NCBI RefSeq assembly: GCF_018336815.1
Contig: NZ_CP050497.1
Coordinates: 1,612,001-1,676,000, forward strand
Length of the DNA: 64,000 bases
Origin: Treponema vincentii
GTDB taxonomy: Bacteria > Spirochaetota > Spirochaetia > Treponematales > Treponemataceae
Direction: 5' to 3'
Below the pieces are notes generated by a model. That model saw only the letters and a list, made by a program, of their open reading frames with translations. It was not told where the DNA came from and did not search any database. Of this stretch, positions 57,137-64,000 are shown in pieces. Each line of letters starts with the position of its first letter. Within the stretch, counting starts at the first letter, position 1. The translations under genes and the position numbers were made by a program.

Positions 57137-58513
57137 ATGAAGACATTCCTGAAGCAATCGACGGAAGCGCGACGCGAACTCATCCTGACCGCCAACCCTA
57201 TTAAAACATTGCTTATTCTCTCTCTTCCCTCGCTTCTGATGAATACCGTGCAAGCGATGATGCCATTCACCGATGGGCTTTTTATCAATAACCTCACCGG
57301 TTATGCAGTAACAGGGGCGGTAACTTTTTCGCAGCCGATTATTTCGATGGTATTGGGTTTATCGCAAGGATTAAGCGTTGCTGCGATGGCAATTATCGGG
57401 CAGCTGAACGGCAGAGGCGCAATCGAAGAAGGGAAACGGGTCGCAGCACAGATATTCTTATTCGCGGTTATGCTCGGTATCATTAGCGCGCCACTGCTCC
57501 TTATCATCAGTGTGGCGGTTTCACGGAGCTTGCAGAGCGATATAGCGCCGTATGTCCGTCAGTACATCGCGTGGTACAGCATCGTCTTACCGTTCAGCTT
57601 TTTGGAGTCCGTATACAACGGTATCAAAAACGCGAATGGAAAACCCGAAGCGGCTTTTACCCGAATGACCATCCTCTTTGTTATGAAGGTTGTCGGGAAT
57701 TTTCTCTTTCTTTATGTATTGCGGCTCGAAATTCTCGGGTGCGTACTCGCCTCGCTTTTGGCAAATACAACGATCACAATCTGGATGGTATACGAATTGT
57801 TCATCCACAAAAGTCCGGACAAGCTCGATGTCAAAAACTTCAAGTTCGATTCAAAGATCATCAGAGAGGTTCTGAAAGTCGGTTTTCCGGCAATGTTCAA
57901 CTATTCTTTTTTATACCTCGGCTTTTTTCTTATCAATAAAGAGATTGAAAAATACGGAGCCATCGTTGTTGCGGCGCAGGGAATCGCGAGCAATATCAAT
58001 GCCCTGTGCTTCAATCTACCTGCGGCTTTTAGCGCGGCAATTACTACGATGGTCAGTATGCACATCGGCGCCGGTTGCCCTGAAAAAGCGAAACGGGATT
58101 GCCTACTCGGCTGTATTACCAGCATCATTATCGCCGTTATAATGATTTCGATTATGATTCCGCTTTCGCCTTATCTAACCGTCTTATTCAGGCGAGAGCC
58201 GGAAATTATCGGTATTGCAAACAATGCGCTCAACATCTACACTTATTCGATTGTCGGCTTCGGTATTTGTATGACCATCCAAGGCGCGTTTATCGGACTC
58301 GGTAAAACGAAGATGCCGCTTTTGCTCGGGGTTCTCCGTATATGGCTGCTGCGCTATATCTTTGTGCTGGCAACGGAACATGTCCTGCACTACTACGCTA
58401 TTTTTTGGGGAAATCTCTTTTCGAATATGACAACTGCGCTCATCGCAACCGTCCTCATTTTGCGGACAAAATGGGTGTCGGCGCTCACCATCACCACTGA
58501 AAAAAAGGAGTAA
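57137..58513 (+). CDS. MATE-family efflux transporter
   Basis: Cation-coupled exporter of drugs or other small molecules. 458 residues, about twelve helices in two halves. Typical features: NPIKTLLILSLPSLLMNTVQAMMPFTDGLFI at the start, and the second-half repeat with GFPAMFNYSFLYLGFFLINKEI. Substrate unknown. Begins 22 bases after the CBM48-like gene, and is followed by selA five bases on. Confidence 0.88.
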   Translation: MKTFLKQSTEARRELILTANPIKTLLILSLPSLLMNTVQAMMPFTDGLFINNLTGYAVTGAVTFSQPIISMVLGLSQGLSVAAMAIIGQLNGRGAIEEGKRVAAQIFLFAVMLGIISAPLLLIISVAVSRSLQSDIAPYVRQYIAWYSIVLPFSFLESVYNGIKNANGKPEAAFTRMTILFVMKVVGNFLFLYVLRLEILGCVLASLLANTTITIWMVYELFIHKSPDKLDVKNFKFDSKIIREVLKVGFPAMFNYSFLYLGFFLINKEIEKYGAIVVAAQGIASNINALCFNLPAAFSAAITTMVSMHIGAGCPEKAKRDCLLGCITSIIIAVIMISIMIPLSPYLTVLFRREPEIIGIANNALNIYTYSIVGFGICMTIQGAFIGLGKTKMPLLLGVLRIWLLRYIFVLATEHVLHYYAIFWGNLFSNMTTALIATVLILRTKWVSALTITTEKKE

Positions 58514-58518
58514 CCGCC

Positions 58519-59868
58519 ATGCACGGTTCACTGGCACAGATACCGCAAGTCGAAAAACTGCTTTCACATCATGACCTTTCCGGCTGCATCGAAAAGCTCG
58601 GTAGACCGATTGTATCTTCCATCGTATCGGAGTATATCAAAGAGATACGGGCTGAGGCTTTAAAAGGAGCCGCCGTTCCGTCTTTTGATGCGTGTATAGC
58701 GGACATCCGACAGCGATGTACAAAGCATATACGGAAGCGGATTTCGAAGATTATCAACACAACGGGCATTATCCTGCACACAAACCTCGGACGAAGCCCG
58801 CTTCCGCACGGTATTTGGGATGCGGCAAAGGAAGCAGCCCAATCATACTCGGCTATCGAGATGGATTTGGAGGACGGCAAACGGGGACAGCGGTTCCCCT
58901 TTGCCGTCGAAGCGATGAGTACGCTTGTCCGTGCGGAAGCGGCGCTGATGCTGAACAACAACGCCGCCGCCGTGTTTCTGTTACTTAAAGCGCTTGCAAG
59001 CGGAAAAGAGGTTATCGTTGCGCGCGGCCAGCAGGTGCAAATAGGCGGCGGCTTCCGCATTCCCGACATTCTACGGGAAGCAGGCTGTACGCTCGTAGAA
59101 GTCGGCACTACCAACATCACCACCCTTGAAGACATTACCGCCGCCGTTACCGAACAGACGGCAATGGTGCTATGGGTGCATACCTCAAACTATAAAATCC
59201 GCGGCTTTACGGAGCAGCCCTCCCTTACCGCCATCCGCCAGGCCTTACCGCCTGAGGTAATCCTCGCGGTGGATCAAGGGTCAGGCACTATTTCACTTGC
59301 CGTACAAGATGAGCCGACCGTACCGGCCTTATTAAAAGAAGGCGCCGACCTCGTGTGTTTTTCGGGGGATAAGGTGTTCGGCGGCCCGCAGTGCGGATGG
59401 ATTACCGGCAAAAAAGATTTAATCGCCCTCATCGCCCGCCATCCGCTGATGCGCACCTATCGGGTAGGCCGTGCCGTTGCCGCTTTAATGGAAGAAACCC
59501 TCGTGCATTACCTGAATAACGGAAAGAGCGCCGCCGCCGAAGCGTTGCTGCTTGACCCTGCCGTGATAAAAAAACGGAGCGAAAAGATTGTGAGAAAACT
59601 GCCGTCCGGAACCGCATGTGTTGTCCCCTACCCTTTCTCGCTCGGCGGCGGTAGCACCCCCGACGAAGCTTTCCCGTCATGGGCAATTATGCTGCACACG
59701 CATAAACCGGAAGCGGTAAAGACGGCGCTGCGGTTTTGCAGCATTCCGATTATCGCTATTATTTCGGAGGATAGGCTGCTGTTACACCTTGCCGCCGTAA
59801 ATCCTGCCGATGATACCTATATCGCTCAAGAATTAAAGAACATCTCTAAAAACTCGCCCGGCTTTTAG
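58519..59868 (+). CDS. selA: L-seryl-tRNA(Sec) selenium transferase
   Basis: PLP enzyme that turns Ser-tRNA(Sec) to Sec-tRNA(Sec). TTGIILHTNLGRSPL, the PLP-site Lys in VCFSGDKVFGGPQCG, and DQGSGTISL are family motifs. 449 residues. AAGGAG precedes ATG 58519. The last codons (ISKNSPGF) and the stop lie within a TCTCTAA-family hairpin (59838-59874), so a repeat has become the C-terminus. It is followed by selB after 34 bases; selenoproteins must exist elsewhere in the genome. Confidence 0.94.
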   Translation: MHGSLAQIPQVEKLLSHHDLSGCIEKLGRPIVSSIVSEYIKEIRAEALKGAAVPSFDACIADIRQRCTKHIRKRISKIINTTGIILHTNLGRSPLPHGIWDAAKEAAQSYSAIEMDLEDGKRGQRFPFAVEAMSTLVRAEAALMLNNNAAAVFLLLKALASGKEVIVARGQQVQIGGGFRIPDILREAGCTLVEVGTTNITTLEDITAAVTEQTAMVLWVHTSNYKIRGFTEQPSLTAIRQALPPEVILAVDQGSGTISLAVQDEPTVPALLKEGADLVCFSGDKVFGGPQCGWITGKKDLIALIARHPLMRTYRVGRAVAALMEETLVHYLNNGKSAAAEALLLDPAVIKKRSEKIVRKLPSGTACVVPYPFSLGGGSTPDEAFPSWAIMLHTHKPEAVKTALRFCSIPIIAIISEDRLLLHLAAVNPADDTYIAQELKNISKNSPGF

Positions 59869-59874
59869 AGGTTC
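59838..59874. repeat. TCTCTAA-family hairpin overlapping the end of selA
   Basis: GAACATCTCTAAAA (59838-59851) and TTTTAGAGGTTC (59863-59874), with a two-base bulge. The selA stop codon is inside the right arm. Confidence 0.55.
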
Positions 59875-59902
59875 GTTAAAAAATTATAGAGGTGCGTTGA
59901 CT

Positions 59903-61678
59903 ATGGCATATATTTTAGGAACCGCCGGACACGTCGATCACGGTAAAACCGCATTGGTAAAATGCTTAACCGGAGTTGAAACCAGCCACATCCCCGAAGA
60001 AAAGAAGCGGGGTATGACCATTGAGCTGGGTTTTGCCGCCTTGGAAGATCCCGTACACGGAACGGTCGGTATCGTCGATGTTCCCGGACACGAACGGTTT
60101 ATCCGTAACATGGTAGCAGGCACGTGGGGACTTGACGCGGCAATGCTGATTGTCGCAGCAGACGACGGATGGATGCAGATGTCGTCGGATCACCTGCGGG
60201 TACTTAAAGCGATGCATATCAGCTCCATCCTGCTGGTCATAACCAAATCAGACTTGGCCGATCACGATATGATCGAGCTGATACGGGAAGATGCAAATCG
60301 TCATTGCCGCGAAATCCTCGGACGGGAATTACCTTCGACGGCTGTTTCCGCACATACCGGCGCCGGTATCGACGAACTCAAGAAAAAAATTACGGAATTA
60401 TTGAGCGCCGTCCGCACCGCTCCGTTGGATAAGCCGTTCCTGTATATCGACCGCGCCTTTACGCTGAAAGGAATCGGCATCACGGTAACCGGTACGCTCC
60501 GCGGTAAAAGCGTTGCCGTCGGCGATCAGCTTGCACTCTATCCCGGCGGAACCGAGTGCAAGATTAAAAACATTCAAAATCACCACGCCGACGTATCTTC
60601 TTCCGAATCGGGGATGAGGACGGCGCTCAACCTGAAAATATCCGAAAAAGAAAAGGTAGAGCGCGGTATGCTGCTTGCAGGCATGGGCGAAAGTCCCGTA
60701 CTGCAAGGCTCCGAACTGCTTGTCCGCGTCGATGAATATTTTAACAAACAGGAAAACGGCGCCGGTATTAAAAACCATATCGAACTGGAACTCGCAACCG
60801 GCAGTACCAATGCCATCGGCGCGATTCACTTTAACAAAACCGATCCCACGCTGGCGCGGGTGTCCTTGCAGGAACCGATTGCCGGACGCTGGAACCAACC
60901 GGCCGTCCTTATCAGGCATGGGGGAAGTTCCATTCTCGCCTCATGCAGAATACTTGCGGCCTTTGACTCCTACCGCGCGGCCGTCTTTAAACAGTTTTTT
61001 TCGGTGTATGCCGGACGGGAATTACCGTCATGGAAAAGCTGCGGCTTTTTTATCGACGGCTTTATAGAGAAAGACCGCGCGGAACCGAAAGAGCTTTCGG
61101 CTGATGCAAAAGACGTTACGGCTTGCGGCAAACAGCTCATCTTTACCAAGAAGCTTGCCGAATGGGAAGCAAAGATTTTAGAGACCGCAAAGAAAAGTCA
61201 GGCAGGTTTTACGCTTGAGGAAATCGATACGGCTGTGCCGGTAAAGGTGCGGCAAGAAATCTTGAAAAAACTGTGCGCGGAAAACAAACTTGTCAATGCA
61301 GGCAGTGTGTACAAGCTGGCAGGCAGCGGAGATACCTTGTCGAAAACGGCACAGCAGCTGTTACAGTTGGCGCTTAAAGCAGGGTTCGACGGTATCGAAA
61401 TAGATAAAATCCAGCTGCCGCAAGTACGGAAAGACGCCCGCGATTTGGTAAAGCTCGGCAAACTCGTCGTATTGGAAAATTTTTTGCACTTCCACCGTGA
61501 GGTATACGACAAAGCGGTTGCCGCTATCTTAAAAGGGAAAAAAGCAGGCGACATCATCACCATTGCAGACGCCCGTACCGCGACCAATCTTTCGCGCAAA
61601 TATGTCATCCCGCTGCTCAATGTTCTGGAAAAAAACGGTAAGGTAAGGCGTCAGGAGAATGATAGAATTGTCTTGTAG
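59903..61678 (+). CDS. selB: Selenocysteine-specific elongation factor
   Basis: GTPase that brings Sec-tRNA to UGA codons that have a SECIS hairpin. G1 is GTAGHVDHGKTALVKCLTG, G2 KKRGMTIELGF, G3 DVPGHERFIRNM, G4 ITKSDLADHD. C-terminal winged-helix domains, which bind SECIS, start at about residue 410. 591 residues. The start ATG 59903 follows GAGGTG. The stop TAG at 61676 is the first triplet within the edge of palindromic copy B. Confidence 0.95.
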   Translation: MAYILGTAGHVDHGKTALVKCLTGVETSHIPEEKKRGMTIELGFAALEDPVHGTVGIVDVPGHERFIRNMVAGTWGLDAAMLIVAADDGWMQMSSDHLRVLKAMHISSILLVITKSDLADHDMIELIREDANRHCREILGRELPSTAVSAHTGAGIDELKKKITELLSAVRTAPLDKPFLYIDRAFTLKGIGITVTGTLRGKSVAVGDQLALYPGGTECKIKNIQNHHADVSSSESGMRTALNLKISEKEKVERGMLLAGMGESPVLQGSELLVRVDEYFNKQENGAGIKNHIELELATGSTNAIGAIHFNKTDPTLARVSLQEPIAGRWNQPAVLIRHGGSSILASCRILAAFDSYRAAVFKQFFSVYAGRELPSWKSCGFFIDGFIEKDRAEPKELSADAKDVTACGKQLIFTKKLAEWEAKILETAKKSQAGFTLEEIDTAVPVKVRQEILKKLCAENKLVNAGSVYKLAGSGDTLSKTAQQLLQLALKAGFDGIEIDKIQLPQVRKDARDLVKLGKLVVLENFLHFHREVYDKAVAAILKGKKAGDIITIADARTATNLSRKYVIPLLNVLEKNGKVRRQENDRIVL

Positions 61679-61903
61679 GGTAACCACATTAACTGCTTTT
61701 CATATCCCCGCAGAAAAAGAGAAGCTATTCGACCAGAACTGCCAAGGATGGCAGTGGTTCCATATAGTAGCGATGTTTTGTGCGTACACAAAACTCGCCT
61801 TCAACTGATGTACATGGATGTACAACAGTTGAAGATGGTTCAAATGGTCTCATAACCTCTGTGATTCTGCGATTTTGATTTATCTGTCTGGTACGATTAC
61901 CCT
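61677..61903. repeat. Palindromic MITE-like element, copy B
   Basis: About 227 bp, from AGGGTAACC at the selB stop to GATTACCCT. Ends are weaker than in A and C. The inner part is almost the same as copy A: TATTCGACCAGAACTGCCAAGG, GCGATGTTTTGTG/CACAAAACTCGC, CTTCAACTGATGTAC/GTACAACAGTTGAAG and ATGGTTCAAATGGTCTCAT. Confidence 0.7.
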
Positions 61904-61918
61904 TCTTCCGAAAAAAAA

Positions 61919-61948
61919 TGCATGAAATTTTAGGTAAAATTTCGTGCA
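61919..61948. repeat. Minimal palindrome TGCATGAAATTTTA / TAAAATTTCGTGCA
   Basis: 30-bp near-perfect palindrome just after copy B. Its arms match the ends of the element at 48520-48698, as though only the ends remain. Confidence 0.6.
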
Positions 61949-61979
61949 AAAGGAAAAGAGGAATACATGCGGATTCTCC

Positions 61980-62008
61980 TCGACTTTTTGCATTTTATTA
62001 CGTATACT
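61980..62008 (+). promoter_or_regulatory. Candidate promoter of the small hpf-like gene
   Basis: TCGACT (61980-61985), 17-base spacer, TATACT (62003-62008). The start codon follows about 120 bases on, so the leader would be long. A strong AGGAGG lies at the gene start. Confidence 0.45.
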
Positions 62009-62130
62009 TAATAAAGAAGGGGTCTAAAAATGTGTTCAATCTTTTTAGAATGCCTGCAAGAAAGTGCACTGCACAAGACAGCTGCTTTTGCGGCGCCTTC
62101 ACTCACCTGATACCGTATAGGAGGTCTACT

Positions 62131-62418
62131 ATGAACATCAATTTACAGGCGGTAAAATTTACGCTGGACGAAGATCAAAAAGCCTTCGTACACAAGAAAT
62201 TTGAACGGATTAAGTATGCGGAAGAGTTAATTGTTGACGTTCTCTGCACAATAAAATTCGACAAAAAATTCACCTACGAATGTACCGTCAATTTTAAAGG
62301 CGGAACGGCACACGTCTCCACCGAGGATTATGACTTTAACGCAGGAGTCAATAAATTGATGGATATTTTGGATCAGAAAGTACGAAAAGAAAAAGATAAG
62401 ATACAAGCTAAAAAATAA
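62131..62418 (+). CDS. Short ribosome hibernation/HPF-RaiA-like protein
   Basis: A 95-residue protein with the HPF/RaiA beta-alpha-beta-beta-beta-alpha pattern: MNINLQAVKFTLDEDQKAFVHKKFERI, then CTIKFDKKFTYECTVNFKGG and the final helix MDILDQKVRKEKDK. It likely binds the small subunit in slow growth and blocks the mRNA/tRNA sites. AGGAGG seven bases before ATG 62131 sets the start; the longer in-frame ORF from 61918 goes back into the palindrome. Short form, with no C-terminal dimerisation domain. Confidence 0.82.
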   Translation: MNINLQAVKFTLDEDQKAFVHKKFERIKYAEELIVDVLCTIKFDKKFTYECTVNFKGGTAHVSTEDYDFNAGVNKLMDILDQKVRKEKDKIQAKK

Positions 62419-62462
62419 AAACACTCGGGTATCTCTATCCCCAAGGAGCCGAAGTACATTAG

Positions 62463-62493
62463 ACCTGTTCGATAACTGCGTTGTCGAACAGGT
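62463..62493. repeat. ACCTGTTC inverted repeat, second copy
   Basis: ACCTGTTCGATAAC (62463-62476) and GTTGTCGAACAGGT (62480-62493), one mismatch. Related to 53175-53206; both copies are preceded by TAG. Confidence 0.6.
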
Positions 62494-62508
62494 CGTTGAG
62501 TTCACGCA

Positions 62509-62637
62509 TCAGACAAATAGCACGACGCGTGAATATCGCGTTTTAAGGTAACCTATTCCGAAGTAGAACATATAATCAGCGGCTATCGTAAGTTCGTCAA
62601 AACTTTTTTTTATCGTATCAACAAAACTTTTTTTCAT
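62509..62637 (-). pseudogene. N-terminal remnant of a Rpn/PD-(D/E)XK transposase-like nuclease
   Basis: A 43-codon frame starting MKKSFVDTIKKSFDELTIAADYMFYF, the usual beginning of Rpn-type proteins (FDELTIADDFMF), behind a GGGAG site. Homology stops after about 25 residues, and the frame ends at 62509. Only the start of the gene remains. Confidence 0.6.
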
Positions 62638-62689
62638 CGACACTCCCTGTTTTATCTTCCGGCATGTGATGTTTGCCGCGATAAGAAGC

Positions 62690-62880
62690 CTATAATGCTT
62701 CCACTTCCAGCTTGCTGAGGCCTGTCGCTTGTATTATCTTTTTTACGGAATCACCGAGTTGTTTTAGTATCTTTGCCGTTTCAAGCGCTTTTTGATGGGA
62801 ACCGCGCACTGCGCCTTCGGCGAGACCGCATTCGAGACCTGTACTGAATTGAGCTTCAGAATATGTACTATTTTTGTAGA
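62690..62880 (-). pseudogene. C-terminal remnant of a Rpn/PD-(D/E)XK transposase-like nuclease
   Basis: The minus strand codes AEGAVRGSHQKALETAKILK and on to QATGLSKLEVEAL, then TAG at 62690-62692. This is the EGxxEG-linker and closing helices of Rpn proteins. There is no start codon or catalytic domain upstream. It lies upstream of the N-terminal remnant in the same orientation, so there were probably two tandem copies, or one copy that was rearranged. Confidence 0.6.
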
Positions 62881-62936
62881 AATGACAAGAATACGTTTAA
62901 AGTCTTGAGTCGTGCCAATACCAATAGAAAGCTTCT

Positions 62937-64000
62937 TTATAGGGAGACGTAAAAATCATTTCCTTTATCATCCGTAATCAAGAATACCGGCAAATCCTTC
63001 ACCGAAATCAGCTGTACGGCTTCCATCCCTAAATCGGGATAGTCGAGGACTTTACGCGCGGTAATATGCTTTTCCGCAATCAGCGCCGCCGCGCCGCCGA
63101 TGGCGCCGAGATAAAAGGCGCCGTATTTTTTACACGCGGTACGCCACAGTTCAGACCGGTTCCCCTTCGCAATGGTGATCAGTGCAGCGCCCCTGCTCAT
63201 CAAATCGTCGGCATAAGGATCCATACGGTTCGCCGTCGTCGGTCCGAAGCTGCCGATAACAGCACCCTTCGGTGTTTCCGCCGGTCCGGCATAGAGAATC
63301 GGATAGTGCAGCGTGTAATCGGGCAGCGGTTTACCGCTTTCCAGCAGCGCCTTCCAGCGGGCATGAGCCGCATCGCGTGCAACTAAAATCTCGCCCGAAA
63401 AAAGGAACGCCTGCCCTACCTGATACTTCGATAACACGGCGCGGGCGGCGTCTATGGAGCTGAGGTCAACCTTAACAGGCTCCCCATGGTGTGTACCGGC
63501 GCCAGCTGTATACGCCGCCGCTTTTTCCAAGTATGGCTGAGGATCGGAAACGTTTTTTTGCAAAAAGGCGCCTTCGCGGCTGATATAACCGACAAGGTTC
63601 CGGTGCGCATTGCACGACACGCCGATAGAGGCAAAGCAGCTTGCCCCGTGCCGCGGCAATCGGAACACACGGGCGTGCGCCGCAAGATGGGAACCGCCGA
63701 ACTGGGCACCTAAACCCGTTTCCGCAGCAATGCGCAATGCCCGCTCTTCCCAGTCCTTACACCGCAACGGACATACGCCGCCAACCGTATCCGTCCAGCG
63801 GACAGCGCCACCGGCTTCGTTTAACGCCGCTACCGCATCCCAGTAGCCGGTCGTTGCCAGCTTAAGCGTCTGTAAGTTCTGTTCAGGACTCAACCCACCG
63901 ATAACAACGGCAATCGTGTACGGCGGGCAAGCGGCGGTTCCAAGGGCGGCGATTTTCGTCTGCAAAAAAAACGCTCAAAGGATTGGGGATTCAGCAACGC
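62937..64000 (-). CDS. Class I fumarate hydratase, C-terminal part, frame interrupted, runs off right edge
   Basis: Fe-S enzyme that hydrates fumarate to malate, or a close relative. Motifs match the E. coli FumA/FumB type: IAALGTAACPPYTIAVVIGG with a cluster Cys, GAQFGGSHLAAHARVFRLPRH, IGVSCNAHRN, SFGPTTANRMDPY and the end FLITDDKGNDFYVSL. The frame breaks at the 8-base A run 63964-63971 (T run on the coding strand). One extra base joins an upstream frame reading ALLNPQSFERF. Only about the last 345 residues are inside the window. No start is visible, as TGA stands upstream in the present frame. Confidence 0.85.

Noticed and set aside
61918-62130. N-terminal extension of the hpf-like protein
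   Set aside because: The AGGAGG directly before 62131 and the repeat content upstream favour the short form.

Overview
The window looks like part of a chromosome of an oral-type Treponema (Spirochaetota). This is inferred from gene families and gene order, with no database search. The main pointers are a HAMP nucleotidyl cyclase, a FecR-domain protein and a TIG-domain outer-membrane protein in a row, an RsbU/V/W-like trio, several class III cyclases and 7TMR-DISM receptors, relaxed lipoboxes, short hairpin-rich intergenic repeats and a long poly-G tract inside a surface-lipoprotein gene. Base composition is mixed, and gene density is high on both strands.

Layout. 1-2.1 kb: a soluble class III cyclase running off the left edge and a CapA-like protein. 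2.1-5.6 kb (minus): rpsF-ssb-rpsR-rplI, a terminator, then dnaB. 5.6-6.6 kb: a secreted protein of unknown function. 6.8-15.2 kb (plus): two overlapping genes for 7TMR-DISM receptors with cyclase domains, an RseC-like protein, a GPH-type sugar symporter and a 7TMR-DISM chemoreceptor. 15.2-18.5 kb: gatCAB. 18.7-24.6 kb: cyclase, FecR protein and outer-membrane protein. 24.7-33.4 kb: rnz, tRNA-Val, ispH, a cysteine desulfurase, aroB, a GH57-like pseudoenzyme and ftsH. 33.6-36.2 kb: a partner-switching trio. 36.4-39.8 kb: an arginase-family enzyme and an NRAMP transporter, divergent from an IclR regulator. 40.3-48.2 kb: rsmD, a fused CoA-dehydratase-type activase, hslO, and rpmF-acpP-rnc. 48.2-54.7 kb: palindromic repeats, a poly-G lipoprotein and small genes. 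54.8-64 kb: tRNA-Leu, dus, a CBM48-like secreted protein, a MATE transporter, selAB, a small hpf-like gene, nuclease-gene remnants and a class I fumarase running off the right edge.

Most notable. (1) The two overlapping receptor-cyclase genes have complementary losses in their catalytic domains. One lacks the first metal Asp but keeps the base- and transition-state residues; the other keeps both metal Asp residues but lacks the rest. Together they could build one active site, as the C1 and C2 halves of animal adenylyl cyclases do. (2) A 12-G tract puts a ~1,200-residue repeat lipoprotein out of frame, a typical phase-variation arrangement. (3) Several intergenic gaps carry related, nested palindromic elements of about 140-230 bp with terminal inverted repeats.

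Caution. Six other genes, including dnaB and gatA, carry a single-base shift in an A/T run. Because some of these genes are expected to be essential, base-calling error is the simplest explanation for most of them.
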